A stretch of DNA of 5,331 bases from Pseudomonadota bacterium (GCA_021798375.1 JAJZHU010000181.1:1-5331); one strand, 5' to 3'; positions 1-5,331 are shown, counted from the stretch's first letter. Numbers and translations: made by a program. Notes: a model not told the origin generated them from the letters alone.

Positions 1-510
1 ATGATCGAATTCCCGCCAATGGCTGATTTCCGCCAAAGCCTTGTCCATCCGCTCCTCGATCACCGCGGCGCTGTCGGTGCCGCGCCCATGCAACCGCTGC
101 CGCAACGCCGCCAACGACGGCGGCAATACAAACACCCCCACCACATCTTGCGGCATCGCCGCGCGCAACTGCCGGAACCCCTGCCAATCAATGTCGAAGA
201 TCATGTCGTACCCACCGGCCAGCGCCTTTTCCACCAATGCTTTCGGCGTGCCATAGCAACGATCGAACACCGTCGCCCATTCGGCAAATTCCCCCGCCGC
301 CGCCATATCGGCGAATTGCTCGGCGGAGCGAAAGAAATAATCCACCCCCTCCTGCTCGCCGGGCCGCGGTGGGCGCGTGGTCACGCTGACGGAATTGACC
401 AACCCCGCCTCGCGCGCCCGCAGCGCCTTGGCGATGGTGCTTTTGCCCGCCCCGCTGGGCGCCGACAGCACCAGGCAGACGCCGCGCCGGGTCAACAGAT
501 CACTCGACAT
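1..510 (-). CDS. gmk: Guanylate kinase, partial (C-terminus beyond the left edge)
   Basis: Guanylate kinase phosphorylates GMP to GDP with ATP in the cytoplasm, an essential step of guanine nucleotide supply. The 170 visible residues carry the family motifs in order. The P-loop SAPSGAGKST lies at residues 16-25 (K23, S24). The GMP-binding segment SVTTRPPRPGE is at 42-52 (R46, R49) with Tyr58. EWATVFDRCYGTPK follows at 77-90, then DIDWQG at 106-111, and the lid RGTDS at 143-147 with R154. The family is about 200-220 residues long, so roughly 40 residues are missing past position 1; the frame is open at the edge and nothing looks broken. The ATG at 510-508 lies inside the end of yicC (11-bp overlap). 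It is preceded by AGGTG (519-515, minus strand) four bases upstream, which fits coupled translation from the yicC-gmk mRNA. Identity is seen directly from the motifs and is very secure. Confidence 0.97.
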   Translation of the reverse strand, partial: MSSDLLTRRGVCLVLSAPSGAGKSTIAKALRAREAGLVNSVSVTTRPPRPGEQEGVDYFFRSAEQFADMAAAGEFAEWATVFDRCYGTPKALVEKALAGGYDMIFDIDWQGFRQLRAAMPQDVVGVFVLPPSLAALRQRLHGRGTDSAAVIEERMDKALAEISHWREFDH

Positions 511-1396
511 TCTGCACCTGTTCGCGCATTTGCTCGATCGCCGCCTTCAACTGCAACCCCACCGAGGTCAGCGGCACCGAGGCCGATTTGCTGCACAACG
601 TATTGGTTTCGCGCACGAATTCCTGTGTCAGAAAATCGAACCGCCGCCCCACCGCCCCGGCTTCGGCGAGCAACCCCCTGGCCGCCTCGATGTGCGCGCC
701 CAACCGGTCCAATTCCTCGCGCACGTCCGAGCGCGCCGCCAGCACCGCAACCTCTTGCGCGATGCGTTCCTCCGGCAGCGCCGGCAATTGACCCAAAAGC
801 GCCTGAACCTGTTCCAACATCCGGGCCTGCTGGATCGTCGGCTGATCGGCCGCCAGCACAATCGCCTCGGCGTGCAACGCCGCGATCTCGTTCACTTGCG
901 CCGCGATCATCGCCTCGGTGCGCGTGCCCTCGGCGGCCCTGGTCGCCACCAACTGCGCCAACGCCTGCTCGAACGCGGACCGCAATGTCTGCATCCGCTG
1001 TTCGGTCGCCGCCTCGTCGATTTCGTCCACGCCGCCGGCCCGCATCACCCCCGGCAGCGCCAAAAGCGCCTCGGCTTGCGGTGGTGCGCAACCGGGAATC
1101 CGCGCGGCCAGCGCCAAAGCCCGTTGCAACATTTGCTCCAGCACCGCTTCATCCAGCGCCACCTTGGGCGTGTCGTCGCGCTTCACCGCCAGATTGATGG
1201 TGACATTGCCACGCTTCAACACCGCCCCCGCCCGCTCGCGGATAAACGGCTCCAGCGCATCGAACCCGCCCGGCAATCGCAACCGCAGATCCAGCCCGCG
1301 CCCGTTCACGCTGCGCAGTTCGAATACGAACGCCATTGCGCCAATCAGCCCTTCGCTGCGGGCAAACCCAGTCATCGAGTATATTTGCTTCTTCAT
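500..1396 (-). CDS. yicC: YicC/YloC family endoribonuclease
   Basis: A complete 298-residue protein of the YicC/YloC family, close to the family's usual 290 or so. Members are metal-dependent endoribonucleases; E. coli YicC has been linked to turnover of the small RNA RyhB. The N-terminal YicC-like domain shows SMTGFARSEG (7-16), the signature ELRSVNGRGLDLRLRLP (26-42) and KRGNVTINLAVKR (61-73). The middle (about 80-220) is Ala/Gln/Glu-rich and probably helical or coiled coil. The C-terminal DUF1732 domain contains RSDVREELDRLGAHI (222-236), FDFLTQEFVRETNTLCSK (253-270) and a final helix. It precedes and overlaps gmk by 11 bp, a pairing conserved in many bacteria. The ATG at 1396-1394 fits the family N-terminus but has no clear Shine-Dalgarno; an in-frame ATG at codon 8 (SMTG) is the alternative. 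The family call is secure; the precise RNA substrate is unknown. Confidence 0.95.
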   Translation of the reverse strand: MKKQIYSMTGFARSEGLIGAMAFVFELRSVNGRGLDLRLRLPGGFDALEPFIRERAGAVLKRGNVTINLAVKRDDTPKVALDEAVLEQMLQRALALAARIPGCAPPQAEALLALPGVMRAGGVDEIDEAATEQRMQTLRSAFEQALAQLVATRAAEGTRTEAMIAAQVNEIAALHAEAIVLAADQPTIQQARMLEQVQALLGQLPALPEERIAQEVAVLAARSDVREELDRLGAHIEAARGLLAEAGAVGRRFDFLTQEFVRETNTLCSKSASVPLTSVGLQLKAAIEQMREQVQNVE

Positions 1397-1433
1397 GGCG
1401 CGTTGTTAGCAGATGTGCGTTAATCCCGGAACC
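1397..1433. promoter_or_regulatory. Divergent spacer between yicC and the SDR gene
   Basis: Only 37 bases separate the yicC start from the preferred SDR start, so the promoters of both divergent genes must overlap here or lie inside the opposite coding sequence. TATATT at 1380-1385 (plus strand) matches five of six bases of a -10 hexamer for the SDR gene, but no convincing -35 lies 16-19 bases before it. No clear minus-strand promoter for yicC is visible. That divergent promoters exist here is inferred from gene layout; the exact sites are not resolved. Confidence 0.3.
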
Positions 1434-2207
1434 ATGTATGCAAACCAAACCATTCTCATCACCGGCGCGTCCTCCGGCCTGGGCCGCGAGCTGGCGCTGC
1501 AGCTCGCGGCACCCAACGTCTGTTTGCATCTGCTCGGCCGCGATGCGGCGCGGCTGGGCGAAACCGTCGGCCTCTGCCGCGCCAAGGGGGCGGTGGTGGT
1601 GCCGTGCCAAATCAACGTCACCGACCGTGCCGCGATGGCGCAATGGATCGGCCAGATCGATCAGCTCGATCTGGTGATCGCCAACGCCGGCATCTCCGGC
1701 GGCACCCATGGCGGCGACGCCGAATCCCCCGCGCGAATCCGCGCCATTTTCGCCACCAATCTCGACGGCGCGCTCAACACCGTGCTGCCCGCGCTCGAAC
1801 AAATGGCCCGTCAGCCCATCGCCGCCAACGGCTGGCGCGGACGCATCGCCGTCATCGCCTCGATCGCCGGCTTCATCGCCCTGCCGCACAGCCCCAGCTA
1901 TTGCGCCTCCAAAGCCGCCATCGATCGCTGGACCGTCGCCTCGGCCCCGCAAGCCCGCAAGCGCGGCGTGCGCCTGGTTTCCATCTGCCCCGGTTACATC
2001 CGCACCCCGATGACGGCCAGAAACCGCTTCCCCATGCCCGGCCTGATGAACGCCGGGCGCGCCGCCCGATTGATCCTGCAAGGACTGGCGAGCCGCCAGG
2101 ATCGCGTCACTTTCCCCGCCTGGTTCGGCCTGTTCACCCGCCTCGCCAGCCTGCTGCCCCAACGATTTATAGAAAAAATTACAAAAAAAGTGCCCGATAA
2201 GCTCTAG
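1434..2207 (+). CDS. Short-chain dehydrogenase/reductase (SDR family, NAD(P)-dependent)
   Basis: A classical SDR oxidoreductase of 257 residues from this start, the usual family length. Visible motifs are the Rossmann cofactor loop TGASSGLG (10-17), LGRD (34-37), NVTD (61-64) and NAGI (84-87). The catalytic tetrad is Asn109, Ser143, Tyr156 and Lys160 (Y-C-A-S-K), followed by PGYIRTP (186-192). Arg36 at the end of strand 2 suggests NADPH preference, which is an inference. The substrate cannot be read from the sequence. An in-frame ATG at 1413 would add seven residues (MCVNPGT). I prefer 1434 because the Rossmann strand then begins right after the start and CGGA lies just upstream, whereas 1413 has no ribosome-binding site. 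The gene is transcribed away from yicC and is probably monocistronic, since an intrinsic terminator follows. The last 14 codons are A-rich (runs of six and seven A) and encode a basic tail. There is no signal peptide. Confidence 0.92.
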   Translation: MYANQTILITGASSGLGRELALQLAAPNVCLHLLGRDAARLGETVGLCRAKGAVVVPCQINVTDRAAMAQWIGQIDQLDLVIANAGISGGTHGGDAESPARIRAIFATNLDGALNTVLPALEQMARQPIAANGWRGRIAVIASIAGFIALPHSPSYCASKAAIDRWTVASAPQARKRGVRLVSICPGYIRTPMTARNRFPMPGLMNAGRAARLILQGLASRQDRVTFPAWFGLFTRLASLLPQRFIEKITKKVPDKL

Positions 2208-2208
2208 A

Positions 2209-2222
2209 TTGACCCACATCAA
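2209..2222. promoter_or_regulatory. Candidate FNR/FixK-type (CRP/FNR family) binding site
   Basis: TTGAC-CCAC-ATCAA begins two bases after the SDR stop codon. It contains the complete TTGA-N6-TCAA core of FNR/FixK/Anr sites and matches nine of the ten specified bases of TTGAT-N4-ATCAA. Such regulators usually activate from a centre near -41.5, which would put a plus-strand start near 2257. The matching -10 position (2245-2250, CATGTT) is poor, so activation is unproven and repression or chance remain possible. The motif is seen directly; its function is inferred. Confidence 0.4.
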
Positions 2223-2277
2223 AGCAACTCACGCAACAAACGAGCATGTTCCGCCTCGTTGATCGATTCCCAAACTT

Positions 2278-2309
2278 ACGGCGCCCTTCGTGGCGCCGTT
2301 CCTTTGTTT
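2278..2309 (+). terminator. Rho-independent terminator after the SDR gene
   Basis: A perfect 8-bp GC-rich stem, ACGGCGCC (2278-2285) with GGCGCCGT (2292-2299), is closed by a six-base loop CTTCGT. A T-rich tail TCCTTTGTTT (2300-2309) follows. This is a good intrinsic terminator for plus-strand transcription, about 70 bases past the SDR stop. The other side has only a short A/T stretch, so it looks mainly one-directional. It would also cut any transcript starting near the FNR-like site, and so might act as an attenuator for the helicase gene. Confidence 0.75.
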
Positions 2310-2589
2310 GGGGGGTTGCACCGCGCACAATCGTCCAAACCACCTCATTCCGATTCCAGCCATCAGCCTCCGCGTAATAAGACTGGCTTATGCCGCCGTC
2401 ATGCGCTACAAGCCGCCCGCAACATACGTCGGGTCGTGCATCCAATGTATGCGCGCGTCTCGTTTCTATAAGCAGGTGCGCGATAACGGGAGCAGGCCGC
2501 AAGGTCCGCATACCGCCAGCTTCTACCCCGCACACCACTTAGCGCCGCTTGCCGCGCCGACAGACGCGCCCAGGAGGCGCATTTAATCT
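2300..2589 (+). promoter_or_regulatory. Long leader/promoter region of the DEAD-box helicase gene
   Basis: About 290 bases without a convincing gene separate the SDR terminator from the helicase. It contains several possible RNA stems: GTTTGG/CCAAAC (2306-2311 with 2335-2340); a 7-bp outer helix GTATGCG/CGCATAC (2447-2453 with 2507-2513) enclosing TCTCGTT/AACGGGA (2458-2464 with 2485-2491, one G-U pair); and a short hairpin over the ribosome-binding site. TATAAG at 2467-2472 is a five-of-six -10 match but lacks a -35, so the promoter is not located. Long structured leaders are known for helicase genes such as E. coli deaD; equivalence here is inference. The short open frames in this stretch look spurious. 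Confidence 0.4.
2566..2580 (+). promoter_or_regulatory. Shine-Dalgarno of the helicase gene inside a small hairpin
   Basis: AGGAGG at 2572-2577 is a full-strength Shine-Dalgarno, but it sits 12 bases before the ATG at 2590, longer than the usual 5-9. GCGCC (2566-2570) can pair with GGCGC (2576-2580) around the loop CAGGA, tying up the last two G of the Shine-Dalgarno. Earlier GCGCC copies at 2542 and 2554 could compete for the same partner. The sequence is seen directly; temperature-dependent or helicase-dependent control of translation is only a possibility. Confidence 0.45.
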
Positions 2590-3885
2590 ATGAGTCACTT
2601 AGCTCCCATCGTGCCTTCGTTTGCAGAACTTCTGCTCAATCCCAAACTCCTCGAAGCATTGTCGCGCGAAGGCTATACCTCGCCGACGCCGATTCAGGCG
2701 CAAGCCATCCCGAAATTGCTCGAAGGCCGCGATCTGCTCGGTCTGGCGCAGACCGGCACCGGCAAAACCGCCGCGTTCCTTCTGCCCATCCTGCACCGCC
2801 TCGCCGCCAACCGCCGTCCGGCTGCCCCCCGCTGCGCCAACGTGCTGATCCTGGCGCCAACCCGCGAGCTTGCCTCGCAGATCGACCAGAGCATTGCCGC
2901 CTATGGCCGCAATCTCGGCATGACCCACACCGTGGTATTTGGCGGCGTCAGCCAGTTCCATCAGGTCGCGGCCATGCGCCGCGGCGTCGATTTCCTGGTG
3001 GCCACACCCGGCCGTCTGCTCGATCTGGTGAACCAGGGCCATATTGATCTAAGTAAAACCCATGTCCTGGTGCTCGACGAAGCCGATCACATGCTCGACA
3101 TGGGCTTTGTAAAGCCGATCCGTCAGACCGTGGCGCTGATGCCGACCGACCGCCAAACCCTGCTGTTCTCGGCCACCATGCCCGAAGCCATCGCCGCCCT
3201 GGCCTCCAGCCTGCTGCGCAATCCGGCGCGGGTGGAAGTCACCCCGCCCGCCACGATGGTGGAAAAGATCGGCCAGAGCGTCATGTTCACCGACGCCAAA
3301 GACAAGCTGACGTTGCTCAAGATGCTGGTAAAACCGGCCGAAGTAAGCCGCGCCATCATTTTCACCCTGACCAAAAACACCGCCAACAAGGTGGCCGAGG
3401 CACTGACGCTGGCCGGATCCCCGGCGGAAGCCATCCACGGCAACAAATCACAGGGTCAACGGGAGCGTGCGCTCGCCGGTTTCAAATCGGGCGCGGTTCG
3501 CGTGCTGGTCGCCACCGACATTGCTTCACGCGGCATCGATGTCGATGACATCAGCCATGTGTTCAATTATGACCTGCCGAACATCGCCGAAAGCTATGTC
3601 CACCGCATCGGCCGCACGGCGCGGGCCGGGCGCAAAGGTCTGGCGGTCACATTGTGCGAACCCGAACACCGCGCCTGGCTGCACGCCATCGAACGCACCA
3701 TCGGCCAGGCCGTGCCCGTGGAGATGAACCACCCCTATCACTCGGAGGCCGCGCGTCTATCGACGATGAAGCCGCCGGTACTGGGTGGCGGCGGACGCAA
3801 CCAGGGCCGGCAAGCACCCCGGCAGGCGCCGCGGCAAAATACCGCCAAAGGGGCACCGCGCACGCAGAGTCGCAAACCCAGATAA
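2590..3885 (+). CDS. rhlE: DEAD-box ATP-dependent RNA helicase, RhlE type
   Basis: A cytoplasmic ATP-dependent RNA helicase of 431 residues, typical of RhlE-like proteins that remodel rRNA and mRNA structure, often in ribosome assembly, RNA decay or cold adaptation. All core motifs are intact. The Q motif spans F11 to Q36, motif I AQTGTGKT is at 53-60, Ia PTREL at 90-94, GG at 118-119 and TPGR at 139-142. DEAD is at 163-166, SAT at 194-196, motif IV IIFTLT at 256-261, motif V around ATDIASRGID at 308-317 and motif VI HRIGRTAR at 338-345. Residues about 398-431 form a Gly/Arg/Gln/Lys-rich, probably disordered basic tail with repeated RQAP, a common RNA-binding addition in this group. The gene has a long leader, a Shine-Dalgarno at 2572-2577, and ends 9 bp from the stop codon of the convergent molybdopterin-binding gene. 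Family and activity are secure; RhlE as against another DEAD-box subgroup is likely but not proven. Confidence 0.95.
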   Translation: MSHLAPIVPSFAELLLNPKLLEALSREGYTSPTPIQAQAIPKLLEGRDLLGLAQTGTGKTAAFLLPILHRLAANRRPAAPRCANVLILAPTRELASQIDQSIAAYGRNLGMTHTVVFGGVSQFHQVAAMRRGVDFLVATPGRLLDLVNQGHIDLSKTHVLVLDEADHMLDMGFVKPIRQTVALMPTDRQTLLFSATMPEAIAALASSLLRNPARVEVTPPATMVEKIGQSVMFTDAKDKLTLLKMLVKPAEVSRAIIFTLTKNTANKVAEALTLAGSPAEAIHGNKSQGQRERALAGFKSGAVRVLVATDIASRGIDVDDISHVFNYDLPNIAESYVHRIGRTARAGRKGLAVTLCEPEHRAWLHAIERTIGQAVPVEMNHPYHSEAARLSTMKPPVLGGGGRNQGRQAPRQAPRQNTAKGAPRTQSRKPR

Positions 3886-3894
3886 GCCGATCCT

Positions 3895-3930
3895 TTACAG
3901 GGTGTGAAACCGCTTTGGCACACCCTGTAA
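3895..3930. repeat. Perfect 12-bp inverted repeat at the convergent junction (possible bidirectional terminator)
   Basis: TTACAGGGTGTG (3895-3906) and CACACCCTGTAA (3919-3930) are perfect reverse complements around a 12-base loop. The left arm carries the stop codon of the minus-strand molybdopterin-binding gene, and the whole element overlaps its last 12 codons. It begins 9 bases after the helicase stop. Neither side is followed by a T-run, so it is not a canonical intrinsic terminator. It may still block readthrough or protect the 3' ends of both mRNAs, or it may be a protein-binding palindrome. The structure is directly seen; the role is inferred. Confidence 0.65.
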
Positions 3931-4893
3931 CAGCCCGCCGGTTCCCATCGTCCTGATATCGGCCGATGTGACCGGCAGCCCTGCGGCGAGCCGCCGCAAC
4001 ACCAAATCCACCCCGTTCAGCTTGGCCGAACGCGCGCATCCGGGCAACCCGATCACCGGCACGCCGCGCGCCCGGGCCAGCAGCATCAGATTGCCGGGAT
4101 AAACCGGCATGCCGAAATGCTCGATCTCGCCGCCGCACGCAACAATGGCGGCGGGGACAACATCGCGCCGATCGACACAGGCAGCAGCCCCCGCGATCAA
4201 CAACAACGTGCATTCGCGGGCCAGCGCTTCCAGGATGGCGGCGGCCAACGGCTCCTGCTCGTGCGGGCAACGCTGCTCGGACAGCCATTCGCCACCCAAC
4301 TCCTCGATGCGGGTGCGGCTGACGGCGAAGAAGGCGTCACCGCTGTTTTCCTTGCCGGCGAGGGTGGTGACGATGATCGCCACTTTTTGCGGCAGCAACG
4401 GCCTGACCGCAATCAGCTTGCCGCCACCCGGATCAGCCATTTGCAGGCAATTCCGCACGATCTGTTGCGGCACGGCGAAGGGGATGATCTTGACGCTGGC
4501 CACCATTTGTCCCGGCTCGACCAATTCCCAAGGGGCAACGGTGGCAAGCGTGACCGCCTCGTGGACGCAATTCAGCGCATCCACCCTGCCGCGATCGATC
4601 TCCACCACGCCGCGCACCGACGCCAACAGATTGCAACGGCCGGTGACCGCCAGGCCGCGGTTGAGACCGTCGCCCATGATCGCGCCCGCGATCTCATCCG
4701 CCGCCTGATCCTCCGTGAGATCGTCCGGCTCCAACCGGATGCCGGTGACATGGCTGCGTCCGGCGGCACGCAAGCGGGCCAGATCGGCAGCACCCAGACG
4801 GCGGCCCTTTTTCAAGGTTCCATCAGGCAACGGCAAGGAATGAGCGAGGATCACGCCGTCGGCGGCACCGAGCGGGAAATCATCGAAGATCAT
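3895..4893 (-). CDS. Molybdopterin-binding protein (MoeA/CinA-like MoCF domain)
   Basis: A complete 332-residue cytoplasmic protein resembling the molybdopterin-binding proteins found next to XdhC/CoxI in alphaproteobacteria. These are thought to help molybdenum cofactor handling or insertion for molybdenum hydroxylases; the reaction is not established. The N-terminal region (1-140) includes GVILAHSLPLPDGTLKKGR (13-31), LEPDD (54-58), LNCVHEAVTLAT (107-118) and VKIIPFAVP (134-142). The MoCF-like domain (about 170-310) has LLIAGAAACVDRRDVVPAAI (231-250), GMPVYPGNL (261-269) and GVPVIGLPGCARSAKLNG (277-294). Its ATG overlaps the xdhC-like stop codon as ATGA (4893-4890) without a strong ribosome-binding site, so translation is probably coupled. 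Many relatives carry a C-terminal MobA-like nucleotidyltransferase domain (recalled, not searched). This one stops shortly after GTGGLL (317-322), with its last residues encoded within the inverted repeat at 3895-3930. The family call is good; the exact role is open. Confidence 0.85.
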   Translation of the reverse strand: MIFDDFPLGAADGVILAHSLPLPDGTLKKGRRLGAADLARLRAAGRSHVTGIRLEPDDLTEDQAADEIAGAIMGDGLNRGLAVTGRCNLLASVRGVVEIDRGRVDALNCVHEAVTLATVAPWELVEPGQMVASVKIIPFAVPQQIVRNCLQMADPGGGKLIAVRPLLPQKVAIIVTTLAGKENSGDAFFAVSRTRIEELGGEWLSEQRCPHEQEPLAAAILEALARECTLLLIAGAAACVDRRDVVPAAIVACGGEIEHFGMPVYPGNLMLLARARGVPVIGLPGCARSAKLNGVDLVLRRLAAGLPVTSADIRTMGTGGLLQGVPKRFHTL

Positions 4894-5331
4894 GGCCGCA
4901 CACGCCGCCGGCCATGGCGAGCGCCCACGATCTCGGCCAGCACGGAAACGGCGATTTCGCCCGGTGTGCGCGCCCCCAGATCAAGCCCCACCGGCCCTGC
5001 GATACGCGCGATCTGATCGACGGTGAATCCGGCGGACGCCAGGCGCTCCTTGCGCTGATTATGGGTCCGCGCGCTACCTAGCGCGCCGATGAAAAAGGCC
5101 GGTGAACGCAGTGCGGCGATCAGGCCGGGATCATCGATCTTGGGGTCGTGGGTCAGTGTCACCACGGCGGTGCGCTCGGTCGGCGGCAGCGCGGCAAGCG
5201 CCTTTTGCGGCCATTCACCCACCAAACCGACGCCGGGAAAGCGTTCCGGCGTGGCAAAGGCGCCGCGCGGGTCGATCACGGTAACGGCAAATCCCGCCAT
5301 CTCGGCCATCGGCACCAGGGCCTGGGAAATA
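4890..5331 (-). CDS. XdhC/CoxI family protein, partial (N-terminus beyond the right edge)
   Basis: The C-terminal 146 residues of an XdhC/CoxI-family protein are visible. The frame stays open to position 5331 and reads ISQALVPMAEMAGF at the edge, inside the family's Rossmann-like domain, so the true start lies outside the window. XdhC binds molybdenum cofactor and promotes its sulfuration and insertion into xanthine dehydrogenase; CoxI is the counterpart for CO dehydrogenase-type enzymes. Numbering from the first full visible codon, motifs are VIDPR (18-22), LTHDPKIDDP (59-68), FFIGALGSARTHNQRK (79-94) and GPVGLDLGARTPGEIAVSVL (112-131), followed by a basic end (RHGRRRVRP). Its stop codon overlaps the start of the molybdopterin-binding gene by four bases (ATGA), indicating one operon. 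A target molybdenum hydroxylase is expected upstream, past the right edge, but is not seen. Whether this is XdhC proper or a CoxI-like paralogue cannot be decided from the visible part. Confidence 0.93.
   Translation of the reverse strand, partial: ISQALVPMAEMAGFAVTVIDPRGAFATPERFPGVGLVGEWPQKALAALPPTERTAVVTLTHDPKIDDPGLIAALRSPAFFIGALGSARTHNQRKERLASAGFTVDQIARIAGPVGLDLGARTPGEIAVSVLAEIVGARHGRRRVRP

Noticed and set aside
1..1423. Long plus-strand open frames (1-1197 and 377-1423) opposite gmk and yicC
   Set aside because: Their translations are Pro/Arg/His-rich without domain motifs, while the minus strand reads as clear guanylate kinase and YicC. They are antisense shadows produced by GC-rich third codon positions.
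2171..2200. Runs of six and seven A near the end of the SDR gene, including an in-frame A-AAA-AAA slippery heptamer
   Set aside because: A -1 shift would add only three residues before a stop at 2198-2200, replacing a five-residue tail. No stimulatory structure is evident at the right distance, so programmed frameshifting has little consequence.
1149..2222. 357-residue minus-strand open frame opposite the SDR gene
   Set aside because: Gly/Ala/Asp-rich composition without recognisable motifs. The plus strand has the complete SDR motif set, so this frame is a shadow.
2467..2472. TATAAG as the helicase -10 promoter element
   Set aside because: Five of six bases match, but there is no acceptable -35 at 16-19 bases and no extended -10 TG, so it is mentioned only as a weak candidate within the leader.
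2179..2586. Small open frames in the intergenic gap (119 residues on minus; 98 and 70 residues on plus)
   Set aside because: No recognisable motif and no good ribosome-binding site. The 98-residue frame starts at a GTG inside the terminator hairpin, and the minus frame runs across it and into the SDR end. More likely non-coding leader.
4109..5016. Plus-strand open frames (199 and 299 residues) opposite the molybdopterin-binding gene
   Set aside because: Antisense shadows of a gene with strong family motifs and an ATGA overlap with its partner; no motifs of their own.
1..5331. Mobile element, CRISPR array, tRNA or rRNA
   Set aside because: No direct-repeat array, transposase or integrase frame, attachment site, or tRNA/rRNA-like sequence was seen by reading both strands.

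Overview
The window is a GC-rich (roughly 60-65% by eye), densely packed bacterial chromosomal segment holding six protein genes, two of them cut by the window edges. The gene order gmk-yicC, an XdhC-family/molybdopterin-binding-protein pair overlapping by ATGA, a RhlE-type DEAD-box helicase and the codon bias together suggest an alphaproteobacterium. Acetobacteraceae-like Rhodospirillales are my best guess, from recall of family sequences and not from a search. I see no tRNA, rRNA, CRISPR array, insertion sequence, integrase or phage gene. The region reads as core chromosome, not a mobile island.

Left block (1-1396, minus strand): yicC (YicC/YloC endoribonuclease family) overlaps gmk (guanylate kinase) by 11 bp. 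This is a translationally coupled pair that leaves the window before gmk ends. Diverging from it, with only a few tens of bases between the starts, is a classical short-chain dehydrogenase/reductase (1434-2207, plus strand).

Central gap (2208-2589, about 380 bases): this is the only long non-coding stretch. It begins, right after the SDR stop codon, with a TTGAC-N4-ATCAA palindrome resembling an FNR/FixK box. A good intrinsic-terminator hairpin follows (stem 2278-2299). A leader of nearly 300 bases then runs up to the helicase start, containing several possible RNA stems, one of which includes part of the Shine-Dalgarno sequence. The helicase (2590-3885) has every DEAD-box motif and a basic, disordered tail.

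Right block (3895-5331, minus strand): an XdhC/CoxI-family protein (5' end outside the window) is followed, with an ATGA overlap, by a molybdopterin-binding protein of the MoeA/CinA-like MoCF fold. Both are expected to mature or insert molybdenum cofactor for a molybdenum hydroxylase (xanthine or CO dehydrogenase type) that is probably encoded beyond the right edge. This pair converges on the helicase with 9 bp between the stop codons. The junction carries a perfect 12-bp inverted repeat that includes the stop codon of the molybdopterin-binding gene.

No new enzymatic system is evident. The points worth a second look are regulatory: the FNR-like site directly ahead of a terminator, the structured helicase leader, the perfect inverted repeat at the convergent junction, and the apparently stand-alone molybdopterin-binding domain ending at that repeat.
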